Below, one piece after another: positions 1 through 13,110 of a DNA stretch of 64,000 bases (position 1 is its first letter; each line of letters begins with the position of its first letter). Under the pieces are notes generated by a model. It ran no database searches, had not been told where the DNA came from, and saw only the letters and a program-made list of their open reading frames with translations. This stretch comes from Coptis chinensis (Eukaryota > Streptophyta > Magnoliopsida > Ranunculales > Ranunculaceae): the NCBI GenBank assembly GCA_015680905.1, contig CM027377.1:3186501-3250500 (forward strand). The letters run 5' to 3'. A program made the position numbers and the translations under genes.

Positions 1-1885
1 AAAACTCCTTAAACACTACCCATAAACCACGATCCGAGAATCACCTGGACTCACCCTACTTTAACGAACCAAATGCTCGATGCAAATGTCATTACACCTT
101 AATTTCATTGAGTCGGAAAAACGATATTTGTTCCCCGACTCTTCGATCTCAGGGTGACGCGACTTCTCCACTTCCAAAAGCCCATAAACGGTTTAAAATA
201 TCGCGGATAATTAAAACCAATAAAAATTTTAACTTAAACAAAGTCCTCTTCATTATAAAACAATTTACAAATGAAAATGTAAATAATATTATCTCAATGA
301 AAATCTATATCACCTCGAGGAAAACAAAACACAACACGAGATCTGATCTTAACGCTTAAACCACAAAGACGAACCAATCTTCTTCATCACTAAACCAATC
401 AAAACTTATCAACTATGTTCATTGAATGAACACACCGAGATAAACAAACATGCAAATCGGTCAACATTATAAAAATCTTTGGTGTGAGTAACCCTAAAAT
501 ACAAATATACTTATACATATATATACATAATCCATAAGGCCAGTTAGTTCCTCCACCGGGCCTTTAACTTTTAACGACTAATATAACATCCCTAAGTTGA
601 TAATAATCTAGGCGGGTGGTTCCTCCATTTGAAACCTTAACTTCCCACTTAACCACCACAACAAACTATACACATCATAAATAAATAAGCATGTAGTTCC
701 TCCATCGGTGCGCTTTTAGTTCTTAACTAAACAAATAACCACCAACCATATACAAATCATCTATCTAGAGATATATCATTTACCAACATATTACCATAAT
801 TAGATTATTTCGGGCTTTCTTTGTGTGTCCCTAAAATCCGCGTCGTATCTATGCCTTTACCTAGTTTCCCCGGCTACCACAATCGCAAAACCCGGCGCCG
901 AACATGTACATCCACATGCCTCCGCACATAATGAGCCACTCAGGTGCGTAACCACCACCCCGCGGGGGATGCGCGCGACACCGTAAATCCTCACATGGAA
1001 GCCAAGTCTATGTAAAGCCTTTGCCACTATTATTCATAAAAATATTAGCGTCATCGTTCTATTTTGCGAACGGAATAATCAAGCCAATTATTCGGCTCTT
1101 CGCCCGGGAGCCGCGGGCCGATTCGACTCAAGCGAAGCGCCCGGAAGAGCCCCGAAAGGCCATTCGGCTAAGCGAAGCGCCCGGAAGGCCAATCACATGA
1201 GTTGTGGTAGTCGGGGTTAGGATTTTCGTTATGTAATTTATTCGGTGTCATAAACATTAATGACTCGTAAACATTTCTACTATATCGCGTCTTGGTCGAT
1301 TCGCCTTATTATCATTTTAAGCGTAATATCTAAACATCTCAATTATATCCCATAGTCACTTTCGTTCTTTCACGTCTTGATATATTATTATTGTGCCAAC
1401 GCCACAGGTGGGCAAATATTCACCGGATCTTTATCTTAGCATCTCACATATAAAATAATGGGTGTATATACATTTCTCCAGATATTGCGTCGAAATATAT
1501 TATAACGTGTTATTATATCGTTAATAGGTAATCTTTCTTGGCGTCGCGTACATTATTTATTATAGCGTGACAGGAATATAATGTCTCCTAACGTCTCCGA
1601 TATCGTCGCGTGTCAAAAATCTGTGGCATCGAGGTCGAATCTTTCTTGAGGCGGTGATGAACCAAATTATCTGGTTTCCATACCATTTTATTTTATGGCT
1701 TGTCCATATAATATACAACATAAAACGTAGCGCGATTAGGCGGTCGAAAAGTCTACAATCAAAGCCCAATATTTATATCTTTCTGGCACACTACTCACGT
1801 CGAATCTAAATTAGATAATGACCAACCAAGTTATCTGATCTCCGACAATATTTTATTCTTATATTATCCATATAAACAAAAGTGT

Positions 1886-2260
1886 GTGAAAACCTGGAAA
1901 AGTCAACGGTCAAAGTCAATCGGCCAATGGTCAAATGTCAACACCTCACCTCGTGGTGAGGTCAAACTCAACATGTCATGGTCAAAGTCAAACTGTCATC
2001 GCGTCAAAGTCAAAGTGAAAAGTCAACCGTTCATGGTCAATGGTCAAAGTCAACCGTCAAAGTCATCGGTCGATGGTCAAAGTCAAACCTGTCTCCAAAT
2101 CAAAGTCAAACCGTCCAAGTCAAAATCAAACTCAAACCGTTTTTTCGCTGTTCGACAGTTTTCGTGGTCAAATAGTGGTCAACGAATTTAAGGGCAAAAG
2201 TCGTAATCGTGGGCTCATGACCCCTGGTCCCCTAACCTAACCTGGTCAAAGTCAAACCTT
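1886..2260. repeat. GTCAAAGTCAA-type short tandem repeat tract
   Basis: The words GGTCAAAGTCAA, GTCAAAGTCAAAC and close variants recur about every 10-20 bases through this tract. They create several overlapping Lys/Ser/Gln-rich open frames that are repeat artefacts and not genes. The tract lies inside the LTR-like remnant. Confidence 0.7.
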
Positions 2261-4486
2261 AGAACCCGAAGTCTAAAAGTCCACTTATTTATTTTACCCG
2301 ACCGATTAGATCGTATTTTATTTTAAGTCAATTCGATGGTTAAATTAATTAATTAAAGCGGCCCAAAAACTTATAATCGAACCGCCCAAAACAGTTAAGT
2401 GGATTCGGTCCAAAAATACAAATGAAACGGGCCATAGACTAATATTAGAACTGGTCCCAAAACTTAAGTTAAACTGGTCCAAAAACTTAATTAACTTGGG
2501 CCCAAACAAAACAAAGAGAACTGGCCCAACATAACTAATGTGGTCCGAAAATTAACTGAAATTTCGGCCCAAACTACCACTGAAATTTCGGCCTAGCCAC
2601 CCTTGAAATTTCGGCCAAACAACTTAAAATCCAACGGGCCCAACCAAAACATAACATTTCGGCCCAAAGCAAAAACTTAAGGTTTTGGCCCAAGGCCCAA
2701 AACCGAAATCCAACACTGTTCATCATCCCCTCCACCAACAGCCACCAAAATCCGGCCACCACAACCTCCAATCGGCCATCCAATTCAACCCATCGGTTTT
2801 GCTCCTCATAGAAACCCCAACAACATTAATGAACACGAAATGCCCAAACCGTCAAGTCCCAACCTCACCAAAACTAGATCTAATAAAAATCGACCTCCAT
2901 TAAAGCTTCCCCAAGCTTTAACAGCTGCCATCAACCCTCCACAATCAATACTCATAATCCCCACCAACAACCCATTCAAAATCGACCAAAAACAGCCCCC
3001 CACCACCGAATCGGCCACCGCCATTAACGAAGCTTCGACAGCTCCCATTACAACCCACACACACACACTACAATCACTATGAACCCATCGATTTTTGTAT
3101 CTAGATGAAAGCACTATAGTTTAAATTAAACTAAAACAACCTAACTGAGTTTTCCCACAACTCAAACTCAAAATGGACGCCTTCTTCCACCTGCAACAGC
3201 ACCCGCCTACACACCCCTTCAGCATACCCAACACCCAATCGACCCAACCTTCACCCTTAATCAACTAACACCACAATATAAATAACAAACGCCGCCATTG
3301 CCGCTCTCTTGAGTTCAACAGTTTAATTACAGAAAACGAAATTTAACAAAGTGGAATAATACCAAAACACGAAGTCCAACACAACAATATAACGAACAGT
3401 ATTAATAGGCCGAAACCTTAGTCGGTATACTCCGATACAGGGAAAACCATAAATCCGGTGAAATAGCTAAATAGCTACTTTCACCTGCATGAACAACTCT
3501 ATGAATCCTCCAGAGTCATTGTATTTCCAACGCTCCCAACGCTCAAAGAAACCAAACTTTTTTTCTCTGCCTTCCATTTTCATTTTTTATTATTTCTCCG
3601 GAACCCTATTTTCTAAAAAATGTGTTTATATCTTGGGTCCTAAACCCAAGCGAATTCCGACTTCGCCCAAAAACCAGCCCACGTATCCCGAGTCCAATCA
3701 GGCCGAATTTTGAAAATAAATAAATAATTAATTAATTAATAAAATAGAAAAATCGTTTTAAAAATACGGGCTTTCGGTATCTATATTCTTAAAAAAGAAT
3801 CTCGTCCCAGATTGAAATAAAACTATACAAACAAAAACGTTGGTTATTAACTTCGAACCTATACAAAAATGTACAAAGATGAAACTTAAACAAGGTAACA
3901 TTGGTATTAATTATTATTAAATAATACCCGAATATATATCTTCATGCCATTACAAAACCTATTCCAGTTTAGCTGTCTATATTAAAACACATTATTATTA
4001 TCACTTAAACGCAAGATAAATACATCATTTCTTATTAGCATGCAATTTCTTGACAAGTAGCAAACTCTACGAAAAAATATTCTACTTAAATTAATCACTA
4101 ATATGGGGTAAGTTCATCCCTGCCTAAAATATTATGGAGTTTTCATTATCATGCATAAAAGAAAAATTTGTGTCCTAGCACACTTAAAACAAAAGTCACT
4201 CATGTCATTGATACTACAATAAACTTTATATTACTTTAGTCATGCTCTCAGAAATATTAAATTTAAAACAACCCTTGAATCCTAATTCATGCTTGCAACT
4301 GGATCAAATATAGCACGTATCCAAAAATAATTTTTCATATCCATGTATCAAAATCATATAGTCTGAAACAAAACACTTAAGAATAAATACTTGAATATGA
4401 AAAAAAAAATCATGTGAAACTAATTTAACGATATTAATCAATCATATACGCACGGTAATAGTTCACCTATATACAATAATATAAAA

Positions 4487-4640
4487 ACGTGTATACGCAA
4501 GTATACACATCTCAAAAAGAACACATGTGTATCGCCAAGATATACATCTCTCAAAATACTGCGTGTATACGCAGGTATACACATCTCAAAAAGAATACAC
4601 GTGTATACGCAAGCATACACGTCTCAAAAAGAATACACAT
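4487..4640. repeat. Tandem repeat, about four copies of a ~39-bp unit
   Basis: Each copy carries a near-palindromic core like GTATACGCAAGTATAC followed by ATCTCAAAAAGAA. The four copies differ by a few bases, so the repeat is not recent. Overlapping open frames on both strands here are produced by the repeat. Confidence 0.75.
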
Positions 4641-5174
4641 ATATTTTATTTATTATTCTTTCTATCTATAATTAATCACCTATAACAAATTAATCTCTTA
4701 TGCTTCAAAATACTATTCATCCATTAAAGTGTACGAGTGAGGCGAGAGAGTTCCTCCAACACCGAGGCAATTAGTTCCTTACTCAGTACGTTACAACGCC
4801 ATCAGATAATACAACTCATTCAATATAGATTAAAAATATCTCATTATTTCTTGAATAATATCATACCACTCAAATACAAAGTTCACAGACATGTGGTCAT
4901 ACTTAATCCATACTCCACGTGAAAATGAACACAAACAATAAAACAAGATTATAACAGCACACATCATTTTGATCAAATCCATTAATATTTAACATATTAC
5001 AAATATAACCACTCCTCATATGATAAGGAAAAATAAAAGCATCTCATATGCACTCCATAAATATACACATTACACATACCATCCAATCAAGAAAAATATT
5101 GACTCTCTTTGTTTCTATATCTCTTTCATTTTATTTGTAAAAATAAAACAACTAGCGGAAATAGTTTTGAAAAT

Positions 5175-5204
5175 AAAACTCCTTAAACACTACCCATAAA
5201 CCAC
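5175..5204. repeat. Exact 30-bp copy of the first 30 bases of the window
   Basis: Bases 1-30 and 5175-5204 are identical, then diverge at once: the first copy continues into the retroelement-like sequence, the second into the poly-A start of the LINE-unit array. The divergence point marks the likely insertion boundary of the array. Confidence 0.85.
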
Positions 5205-5419
5205 AAAAAAAAAAAAAAACAACAACAACAACATTTTCTTTTACTCAAAGTATATATACAAAAAAAAAAAACACACACACACACACACACACACAAAACA
5301 AAAACCAAACCAACAACATTTTCATTTTTTTTTAAGAGTATATACTATAAAAACAACTATAAAAAAAAAAAAAAACAACATTTTTTATTTTTTTGAAGAG
5401 TATATACTACAAAAAAAAC

Positions 5420-6718
5420 CATTAAAAATAGAACAAATAAAAAAACTCACAAAAACTAAGCTAACTGAACTTATTCTTCTAAAATACAGTCGTGTGCACT
5501 TCTCTATAAGCTCCAAACAGCTTCTGCTATTGAAGTTTGCGCCATCAATTCAGAATATACGTGTTGGTCTAACTACTTTGTAATGCATTCTTCCATATGT
5601 TCTACCTCATTACAAAGCCACAATCTTCGTCTAAGAAATATAACTTTAAAAGACCCATCTTGAAAAAATTAACTTTTCACGTACATACCATGTAAGAGTG
5701 TTCAGACCAAAACACATGTCCCATTTGGTGTGCTATCTCTTTCCTATTGTGTGATATCTGTTTGTTTTCTTGGATTGGTGTGATATTTTCAACTTCCTTT
5801 TGACATGTTGCATATTGTGTTAGACTCACTTTTTGCCGCAGTGTTAGCTGAATTTTTGCTCAATCTTCACAGGTATTTTCTATCTTCATCTCTTGACACT
5901 TTGAGGACAAAACATTCTTCTGTTCGGGTGTGGAAACAACATGTAGCAAAATTTAGGAAGTTTTTAGGTTGTATAGAGCTTCTTTATGAATAAGTTTACT
6001 TAGTGACAAATTCTTGTTTCCTTTTCTATGATGAAAATTGTCTAGAAATCTCACACTAGTATTCGAATTAGGAGTTGTTCTTAGAAATTTAATATAATAT
6101 GTACGTAATAGTTTTTACAACTTTTCATGAACATTAATGCACGAAGTATCATTGACAGCACATTGTATACATTTTGCAGGTTTCAAATACTAACATGATC
6201 ATGTCAGGGATATTGTATGTGATGCATATTGGAGGGATGGAATACAAGTGAAAAAGGAGGCCCCCGTGAATTTTTCACTTTTCCGACTGTGGGAAGATCG
6301 ACACTTCGGCCTACGGATGTAATGGTCTACAGTTTGTTTGAGGGGATGCATGCGTGTGTTGATGTAACTTGAGCCTCTTTGTCGGTAGGGCTTTGGAATG
6401 GAATCTTTGAGGTGGGAGAAGCAGCTTATAGAGTAGCGGCAGGGAAGATTGGGAAACACATGGAAGCTTGTAGAGCTAACCAGCATTGTTTCATTCCGTT
6501 CAGTTTCAACACTTTTGGTTTCTTGGCACAATAATCTGTTAAGCTCCTTAAGTGATTGTAGAAAGTTATGGACTGCAACATCATGATAGCTGTTTCTAAC
6601 GAGTTTATATTTAGGAGGAGAGGATTTGCCGTTCAGAAAGGACTTGCGGCACAGCTTCTTGCACGCTTGTCATAATTATTTGTAAAACTCGTTATCATTA
6701 TCAATAATATTTCCACTT
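5420..6718 (+). mobile_element. Chimeric LINE-tailed unit 1 (5' type A)
   Basis: The 5' ~750 bp (to 6179) is the non-LINE module, with the type A start GTGTGCACTTCTC. The 3' part from 6180 (after TTTTGCAG) matches the 3' end of the parent LINE from about 17383 onward: the endonuclease domain and 3' UTR. The LINE-derived frame is broken in this copy. Its 3' end is the GTAGCGG subtype, shared with units 5 and 7. Confidence 0.75.
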
Positions 6719-6889
6719 AAAAAAAAACAACAACAACAACATTTTCTTTTATTTGAAGATTATATACTACAAAAATAAATAAATAAATAAATAAATAACT
6801 CATTGTCTTTTATTTGAAGAGTGTATTCTAAAAGAAAAAAAAAACAACAATAACAACAACATTTTCTTTTACTCGAAGAGTATATACTA

Positions 6890-6922
<33 letters not shown>

Positions 6923-6978
6923 AACAACATTTTCATTTTTTTTTGAGAGTATATACTACAAAAACAACTAAAAAAACC

Positions 6979-7009
<31 letters not shown>

Positions 7010-7064
7010 AATTTTTATTTTTTTGAAGAGTATATACTACAAAAAAAAATAAAAAATAAAAAAA

Positions 7065-8339
7065 ATAAAAAAAAACTCACAAAAACTAAGCTAACTGAAC
7101 ATATTCTACTAAAATACGGTAGTGTCTGCGCTTTTTCTATCGCCTTACAAACGACTTCCGCTATTGAAGTTTGCGCCATCAATTCAGAATATACGTGTTA
7201 GTCTAACTACTTTGTAACGCATTCTTCCATATGTTCTACATCATTACAAAGCCACAATCTTCGTCTAGGAAATCTAACGTTAAAAAACCCATCTTGAAAA
7301 AATTAACTTTTCACGTACATACTGTAAGAGTGTTCAGACAAAAACATATGTCCCATTTAGTGTGCTATCTCTTTCCAATTGTGTGATATCTATTTGTTTT
7401 CTTTGATTGGTGTGATATTTTCAACTTCCTTTTGACATGTTGCACATTGTGCTGGACTCACTTTTTGCCGCAGTGTTAGCTGAATTTTTGCTCAAGTTTC
7501 ACAGGTATTTTATTTCTTTATCTCTTGACACTTCAAGGACAAAAAATTCTTCTGTTCGGACGTGGAAACAACCTGTAGAAAAATTTAGGCAGTTTTCAGG
7601 TTGTATAGAGCTTCTTTATGAATAAATTTACTTAGTGACAAATTCTTGTTTCATTTTCTATGATGAAAATTGTCTAGAAATCTCACACAAGTATTCGAAT
7701 TAGGATTTGTTCTTAGAAATTTAACATATTATGTACGCAATAGTTTTTACATCTTTTCATGAACATTCATGCACGGAGTATCATTGACAGCACATTGTAT
7801 ACATTTTGCAGGTTTCAAATACTGACATGATCATGTCAAGGATATTTTATGTGATTCATTTTGGAGGGCTGGAGTACAAGTGAAGAAGGAGGCTCCCGTG
7901 AATATTTTCACTGATCCGGATGAGGGAAGATCAACACTTCGGCCTGCGGATGTATTGGTTTGTGGGGACGTATGCGTGTGCTGATGTAACTGGAGCCTCT
8001 CCGTTAGTAGGGCTTGGGAATGGAGTCTATGAGGTGGGAGAAGCAGCTAATAGAGCAGTGGCAGGTTAGATTGGAAAACACGAGGAGGCTTGTAGAGCTA
8101 ACCATCATTGTTTCATTCCGTTCAGTTTCGACACTTTTGGTTTCTTGCCACAACAATCTGTTAAGCTCCTTAAGTGATTGCAGAAAGTTATGGACTGCAA
8201 CGTAATGACAGCTGGTTCTAACAAGTTTGTATTTAGGAGGAGAGGATTTGCCGTTCAGAAAGGACTTGCGGCACCGCTTGTTGCCCAATTTTCCTAAATG
8301 TTTGTAAAACTCGTTATCATTATCAATAAAATTTCTACC
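7065..8339 (+). mobile_element. Chimeric LINE-tailed unit 2 (5' type A)
   Basis: This unit has the same organisation as its neighbours, with the module/LINE junction at TTTTGCAG ending near 7811. The LINE-derived part includes a small deletion that removes part of the conserved LVYSWFEGRHAC stretch. The 3' end is the GCAGTGG subtype. Confidence 0.75.
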
Positions 8340-8465
8340 AAAAAAAAACAACAACAACAACAACATTTTCATTTACTCGAAAAGTAAATACTACAAAAAA
8401 AAATGTAAAAAAAAAAACGCAAAAACATTTTTATTTTTTTGGAGAGTATATACTACAAAAAAAAA

Positions 8466-9764
8466 CCATTAAAAACAAAACAAATCAAAAACTGACAAAA
8501 GCGAAGCTAACTGAATCATTATGCAAAAATACAGTCACATGCACTACTATATAAACTCCAAACAGCTTCCACTATTGAAGTTTGCGCCATCAATTCAGAA
8601 TATACGTGTTGGTCTAACTACTTTGTGAAGCATTCTTCCACATGTTCTACCTCTTTATAAAGCCATGATATTCGTCTAGAAAAATCTAACGTTAAAAGTC
8701 TCATCTTTAAAAAATTAACTTTTCACGTACATACCACGTAAGAGTGTTCCGACAAAAGCACATGTCTCATTTGGTGTGCTATCTCTTTCCTATTGTGTGA
8801 TATATCTTTGTTTTCTTTGATTAGTGTGATATTTTCAACTTCCTTTTGACATGTTGCGTATTGTGCTTGACTCACTTTTTGCAGCAGTGTTTGTTGAATT
8901 TTTTCTAAAGCTTCACAGGTATTTTCTTTCTTCATCTCTTGACACTTTGAGGACAAAACATTCTTCTATTCGGTCGTGGAAACAACCTGTAGCAAAATTT
9001 AGGCAGTTTTTAAGATATATAGAGCTTCTTTATGAATAAGTTTAGTTAGTGACAAAGTCTTGTTTCCTTTTCTACGATGAAAATTGTCTAGAAATCTCAC
9101 ACTAGTATTCGAATTAGGATTTGTTCTTGGAAATTTAATATAATTTGTATGCAATAGTTTTTACATCTTTTCATGAAAATTCATGCACGGAGTATCATTG
9201 ACAGCACATTGTATACATTTTGTAGGTTTCAAATACTGACATGATCATGTCAGGGATATTTTATGTAGTGCATTTTTTAGAGCTGGAGTACAAGTGAAAA
9301 AGAAGGCTCCCGTGAATTTTTTCACTGATCCGAATGAGGGAAGATCAAAACTTCAGCCTGCGGATGTATTGGTCTACAGTTGGTTTGAGGGGAGGCATAC
9401 GTGTGTTGATGTAACTGGAGCCTCTCCATTAGTAGGGCTTGGGAATGGAGTCTGTGAGGTGGGAGAAGCAGCTAATAGAGCAGTGGCAGGGAAGATTGGG
9501 AAACAGGAGGAGGCTTGTTGAGCTAACCATGATTGTTTCATTCCGTTCTGTTTCGACACTTTTGGTTTCTTGCCACAACAATCTGTTAAGCTCCTTAAGT
9601 GATTGCAGAAAGTTATGGACTGCAACGTAATGATAATTGGTCCAAACGAGTTTGTATTTAGGGGGAGAAGATTTGCCATTCAGAAAGGACTTGCGCCACA
9701 GCTTGTTGCACGTTTTTCCTATTTATTTGTAAAACTCGTTATTATTATCAATAAAATTTACACC
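8466..9764 (+). mobile_element. Chimeric LINE-tailed unit 3 (5' type B)
   Basis: The 5' module is type B (ACATGCACTACTAT near its start). The LINE-derived 3' end keeps an open endonuclease frame over 9294-9521, including RPADVLVYSW-like and VDVTGASPLVG motifs, with a lysine change (KLQPADVLVYSW) at the usual RPAD. The 3' subtype is GCAGTGG. Confidence 0.75.
8735..8986 (-). pseudogene. Exon-like antisense block inside the unit module (unit 3 copy)
   Basis: On the minus strand an 84-codon block is bounded by an acceptor-like TTTTGCTACAG and a donor-like GTATGT. It reads through residues such as KCQEMKKENTCEAL and AQYATCQKEVENI, with one stop near its start in this copy. The same block recurs in the other units, for example 24688-24939 in unit 7, where the frame is open for 115 codons. 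It looks like one exon of a host gene caught in reverse orientation to the LINE tail. I do not recognise the gene. Confidence 0.45.
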
Positions 9765-9898
9765 CAAAAAAAAAAAAAAACAACAACAACAACAACATTT
9801 TCTTTTACTCGAAGAGTATATACTACAAAAAAAAACTATATAAAAACAAAAACCAACAACATTTTCATTTTTTGAAGAGTATATAGTACGAAAAAAAA

Positions 9899-11194
9899 CC
9901 ATTAAAAATAAAACAAATAAAAAACTCACAAAAACTAAGCTAACTGAACTCATTCTACTAAAATACAGTCGTGTACACTTCTCTATAAGCTCCAAACAAC
10001 TTCCACTATTGAATTTTATGCAATCTATTCAGAATATACATGTTGGTCTAACTACTTTATAATGCATTCTTCCGTATGTTCTACCTCATTACAAAGCCAC
10101 GATCTTCATCTAGGAAATCAAACATTAAAAGACCCATCTTGAAAAAATTAATTTTTCACGTACATACCTCGTAAGAGTGTCCAGACAAAAACACATGTCC
10201 CATTTGGTGTGATATCTCTTTCTATTGTGTGATATATGTTTGTTTTCTTTGATTGGTGTGATATTTTCAACTTCCGTTTGACATGTTGCATATTGTGTTG
10301 TACTCACTTTTTGCCGCAGTGTTAACTGAATTTTGTTCAAGCTTCACATGTATTTTCTTTCTTCATCTTTTGACACTTTGAGGACAAAACATTCTTCTGT
10401 TCGGGCGTGGGAAGAACCTGTAGCAAAATTTAGGCAGTTTTTAGGTTGTATAGAGCTTCTTTATGAATAAGTTTACTTAGTGACAAAGTCTTGTTTCTTT
10501 TTCTATGATGAAAATTGTCTAGAAATCTCACACTAGTATTCGAATTTCGATTTGTTCTTAGAAATTTAATATAATATGTACGCAATAGTTTTTACATCTT
10601 TTCATTAACATTCATGCACGGAGTATCATTGACAGCACATTGTATAAATTTTGCTAGTTTCAAATACTGACATGATCATGTCAGGGTTATTTTATGTGAT
10701 GCATTTTGGAGGGTTGGAGTACAAGTGAAGAAGGAACCTTCCATGAATTTTTTCACTGATCCGAATGAGGGAAGATCAACCCTTCGTCCTACGGATGTAT
10801 TGGTCTACAGTTGGTTTGAGGGGAGGCATGCGTGTGTTGATGTAACTGGAGCCTCTCCGTTGGTAGGGCTTGGGAATAGAGTCTTTGAGGTGGGAGAAGC
10901 AGCTAATAGAGCAGTGGTAGGGAAAATTGGGAAACACGAGGAGGCTTGTAGAGCTAACCAGCATTGTTTCATTCCGTTCAGTTTCGACACTTTTAGTTTA
11001 TTGCCACAACAATCTGTTAAGCTCTTTAAGTGATTCCAGAAAGTTATGGACTGCAACGTAATGACAGCTGGTTCTAACGAGTTTGTATTTAGGAGGAGAG
11101 GATTTTCCGTTCAGAAAGGACTTGCGGCACAGCTTGTTGCACGCTTTTCCTAATTATTTGTAAAACTTATTATCATTATCAATAAAATTTCCAC
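9899..11194 (+). mobile_element. Chimeric LINE-tailed unit 4 (5' type A)
   Basis: A full unit with type A module and GCAGTGG 3' end. The LINE-derived endonuclease frame is open over 10725-11033 (about 102 codons) and ends in a stop after KLFK. Together with unit 5 it forms an A-B pair that recurs as units 6 and 7. Confidence 0.75.
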
Positions 11195-11464
11195 AAAAAA
11201 AAAAAAAAAAAAAACAACAACAACAACAACAACAACAACATTTTCTTTTATTCGAAGAGTATATCCTACAAAAAAAAAAAAAAAACCATTTTCTTTTATT
11301 CGAAGAGTGTATACTAAAAAAAAAACAAACAAACAAACACAACAACAACAACATTTTCTTTTACTCGAAGAGTATATACTACAAAAAAAAGGCTATAAAA
11401 AAAAAAAAAAAAAAACTGCAACAACATTTTTAATTTTTTAAAGGGTATATACTACAAAAAAAAA

Positions 11465-12769
11465 CCTTATTAAAAACAAAACAAATCAAAAACTCACATA
11501 AGCGAAGCTAACAAAATTATTCTGCTAAAATACAGTCGCATGCACTACTCTATAAGCTCCAAATAGCTTTCACTATTGAAGTTTGCACCATCAATTCAGA
11601 ATATACGTGTTGGTCTAACTACTTTGTGAAGCATTCTTCCATATGTTCTACCTCATTACAAAGCCACGATATTCGTCTAAGAAATATAACGTTAAAAGTG
11701 TCATCTTGAAAAAATTAACTTTTCATGTACATACCACGTAAGAGTGTTCCAACAAAAGCAAATGTCCCATTTGGTGTGCTATCTCTTTACTATTGTGTGA
11801 TATTTCTTTGTTTTCTTTGATTGGTGTGATATTTTCAACTTCCTTTTGACATGTTACGTATTGTGCTCGACTCACTTTTTGCCGCAGTGTTAGCTAAATT
11901 TTTGCTAAAGCTTCACAGGTATTTTCTTTCTTCATCTCTTGATACTTTGAGGACAAAGCATCCATCTGTACGGGCGTGGTAAGAACCTGTAGCAAAATTT
12001 ATGCAGTTTTTAGGTTGTATAAAGCTTTTGTATAAATAAGTGTACTTAGTGACAAAGTCTTGTTTCCTTTTCTATGATGAAAATTGTCTTGAAATCTCAC
12101 ACTTGTATTCGAATTAGGATTTGTTCTTAAAAACTTAATATAATATGTACGCAATAGTTGTTACATCTTTTCCTGAACATTCATGCATGGAGTATCATTG
12201 ACAACACATTGTATAGATTTTGCAGGTTTCAAATACTGACATGATCATGTCAATGATATTTTATGTGATGCATTTTGGAGGGCTGGAGTACAAGTGAAGA
12301 AGGAGGTTCCCATGAATTTTTTCACTATCCGAATGAGGGAAGATCAACACTTCGGCCTGCGGATGTATTAATTAGTCTACAGTTGGTTTGAGTTGAGGCA
12401 TGCGTCTGTTGATGTAACTGGAGCCTCTCCGTTGGTAGGGCTTAGGAATGGAGTCTTTGAGGTGGGAGAAGCAGCTTATAGAGTAGCGGTAGGGAAGATT
12501 GGGAAACACAAGGAAGCTTGTAGAGCTAAGCAGCATTGTTTCATTCCTTCTCATTTTCAACACTTTTGGTTTCTTGGCACAACAATCTGTTAAGCTCCTT
12601 AAGTGATTGTAGAAAGTTATGGACTGCAATGTTATGACAGCTGGTTCTAACGAGTTTATATTTAGGAGGAGAGGATTTACTGTTCATAAAGGACTTGCGG
12701 CACAGTTTATTGCACGTTTGTCCTAATTATTTTTAAAACTCGTTATCATTATCAATAAAATTTCCACTT
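11465..12769 (+). mobile_element. Chimeric LINE-tailed unit 5 (5' type B)
   Basis: Type B module with the GTAGCGG 3' subtype, followed by a linker beginning with the TTTGAAGATTATATAC variant that also follows units 1 and 7. The LINE-derived frame has a one-base deletion in the DPNEGR region. Confidence 0.75.
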
Positions 12770-12962
12770 AAAAAAAACAACAACAACAATATTTTCTTTT
12801 ATTTGAAGATTATATACTATAAAAAAAACAAAAAAAAATAAATAAATAAAAAAAAAAAATAAATAAAAAAAAAAACAACAATAACAACAACAAAAACAAT
12901 AACAACAACATTTTCTTTTACTCGAAGAGTATATACAAAAAAAAATAAAATAAAATAAATAA

Positions 12963-13000
<38 letters not shown>

Positions 13001-13110
13001 AAGAACATTTTCACTTTTTTGAAGTGTATATACTTCGAAAATAAAAAAAATAAAAATAAAAAATAAAAAAAAAAAATAAAAAATAAAAATAAAATAAAAA
13101 TAAAAAGTAT
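12770..13110. repeat. A-rich linker with AAC, AAT and poly-A runs
   Basis: This low-complexity stretch links unit 5 to the next LINE fragment. It contains two or three degenerate copies of the GAAGAGTATATACTAC motif. Open frames here are homopolymer artefacts. Confidence 0.7.

Larger units (their letters stand above)
1..5204 (-). mobile_element. LTR-retroelement-like remnant, noncoding, cut by window start
   Basis: No reading frame here resembles a known protein. The last ~60 bp (5145-5204), read on the minus strand, resemble the LTR end of plant Ty3/gypsy-type elements, with a stretch containing CAAAACTATTTCCGCTAGTTG. The 30 bases at 1-30 recur exactly at 5175-5204, as expected if two LTR-like copies or an internal duplication flank this stretch. 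A motif like TAGTTCCTCCA recurs near 545, 624, 694 and 4750. The family is inferred from composition and this end motif only. The element looks decayed and non-autonomous. It ends where the A-rich LINE-unit array begins, so the array was probably inserted into it. Confidence 0.4.

Noticed and set aside
2574-3114. Open frames of 70-100 codons on both strands
   Set aside because: Low-complexity Pro/Asn/Thr-rich frames in CA-rich DNA with no family resemblance, overlapping each other on both strands.
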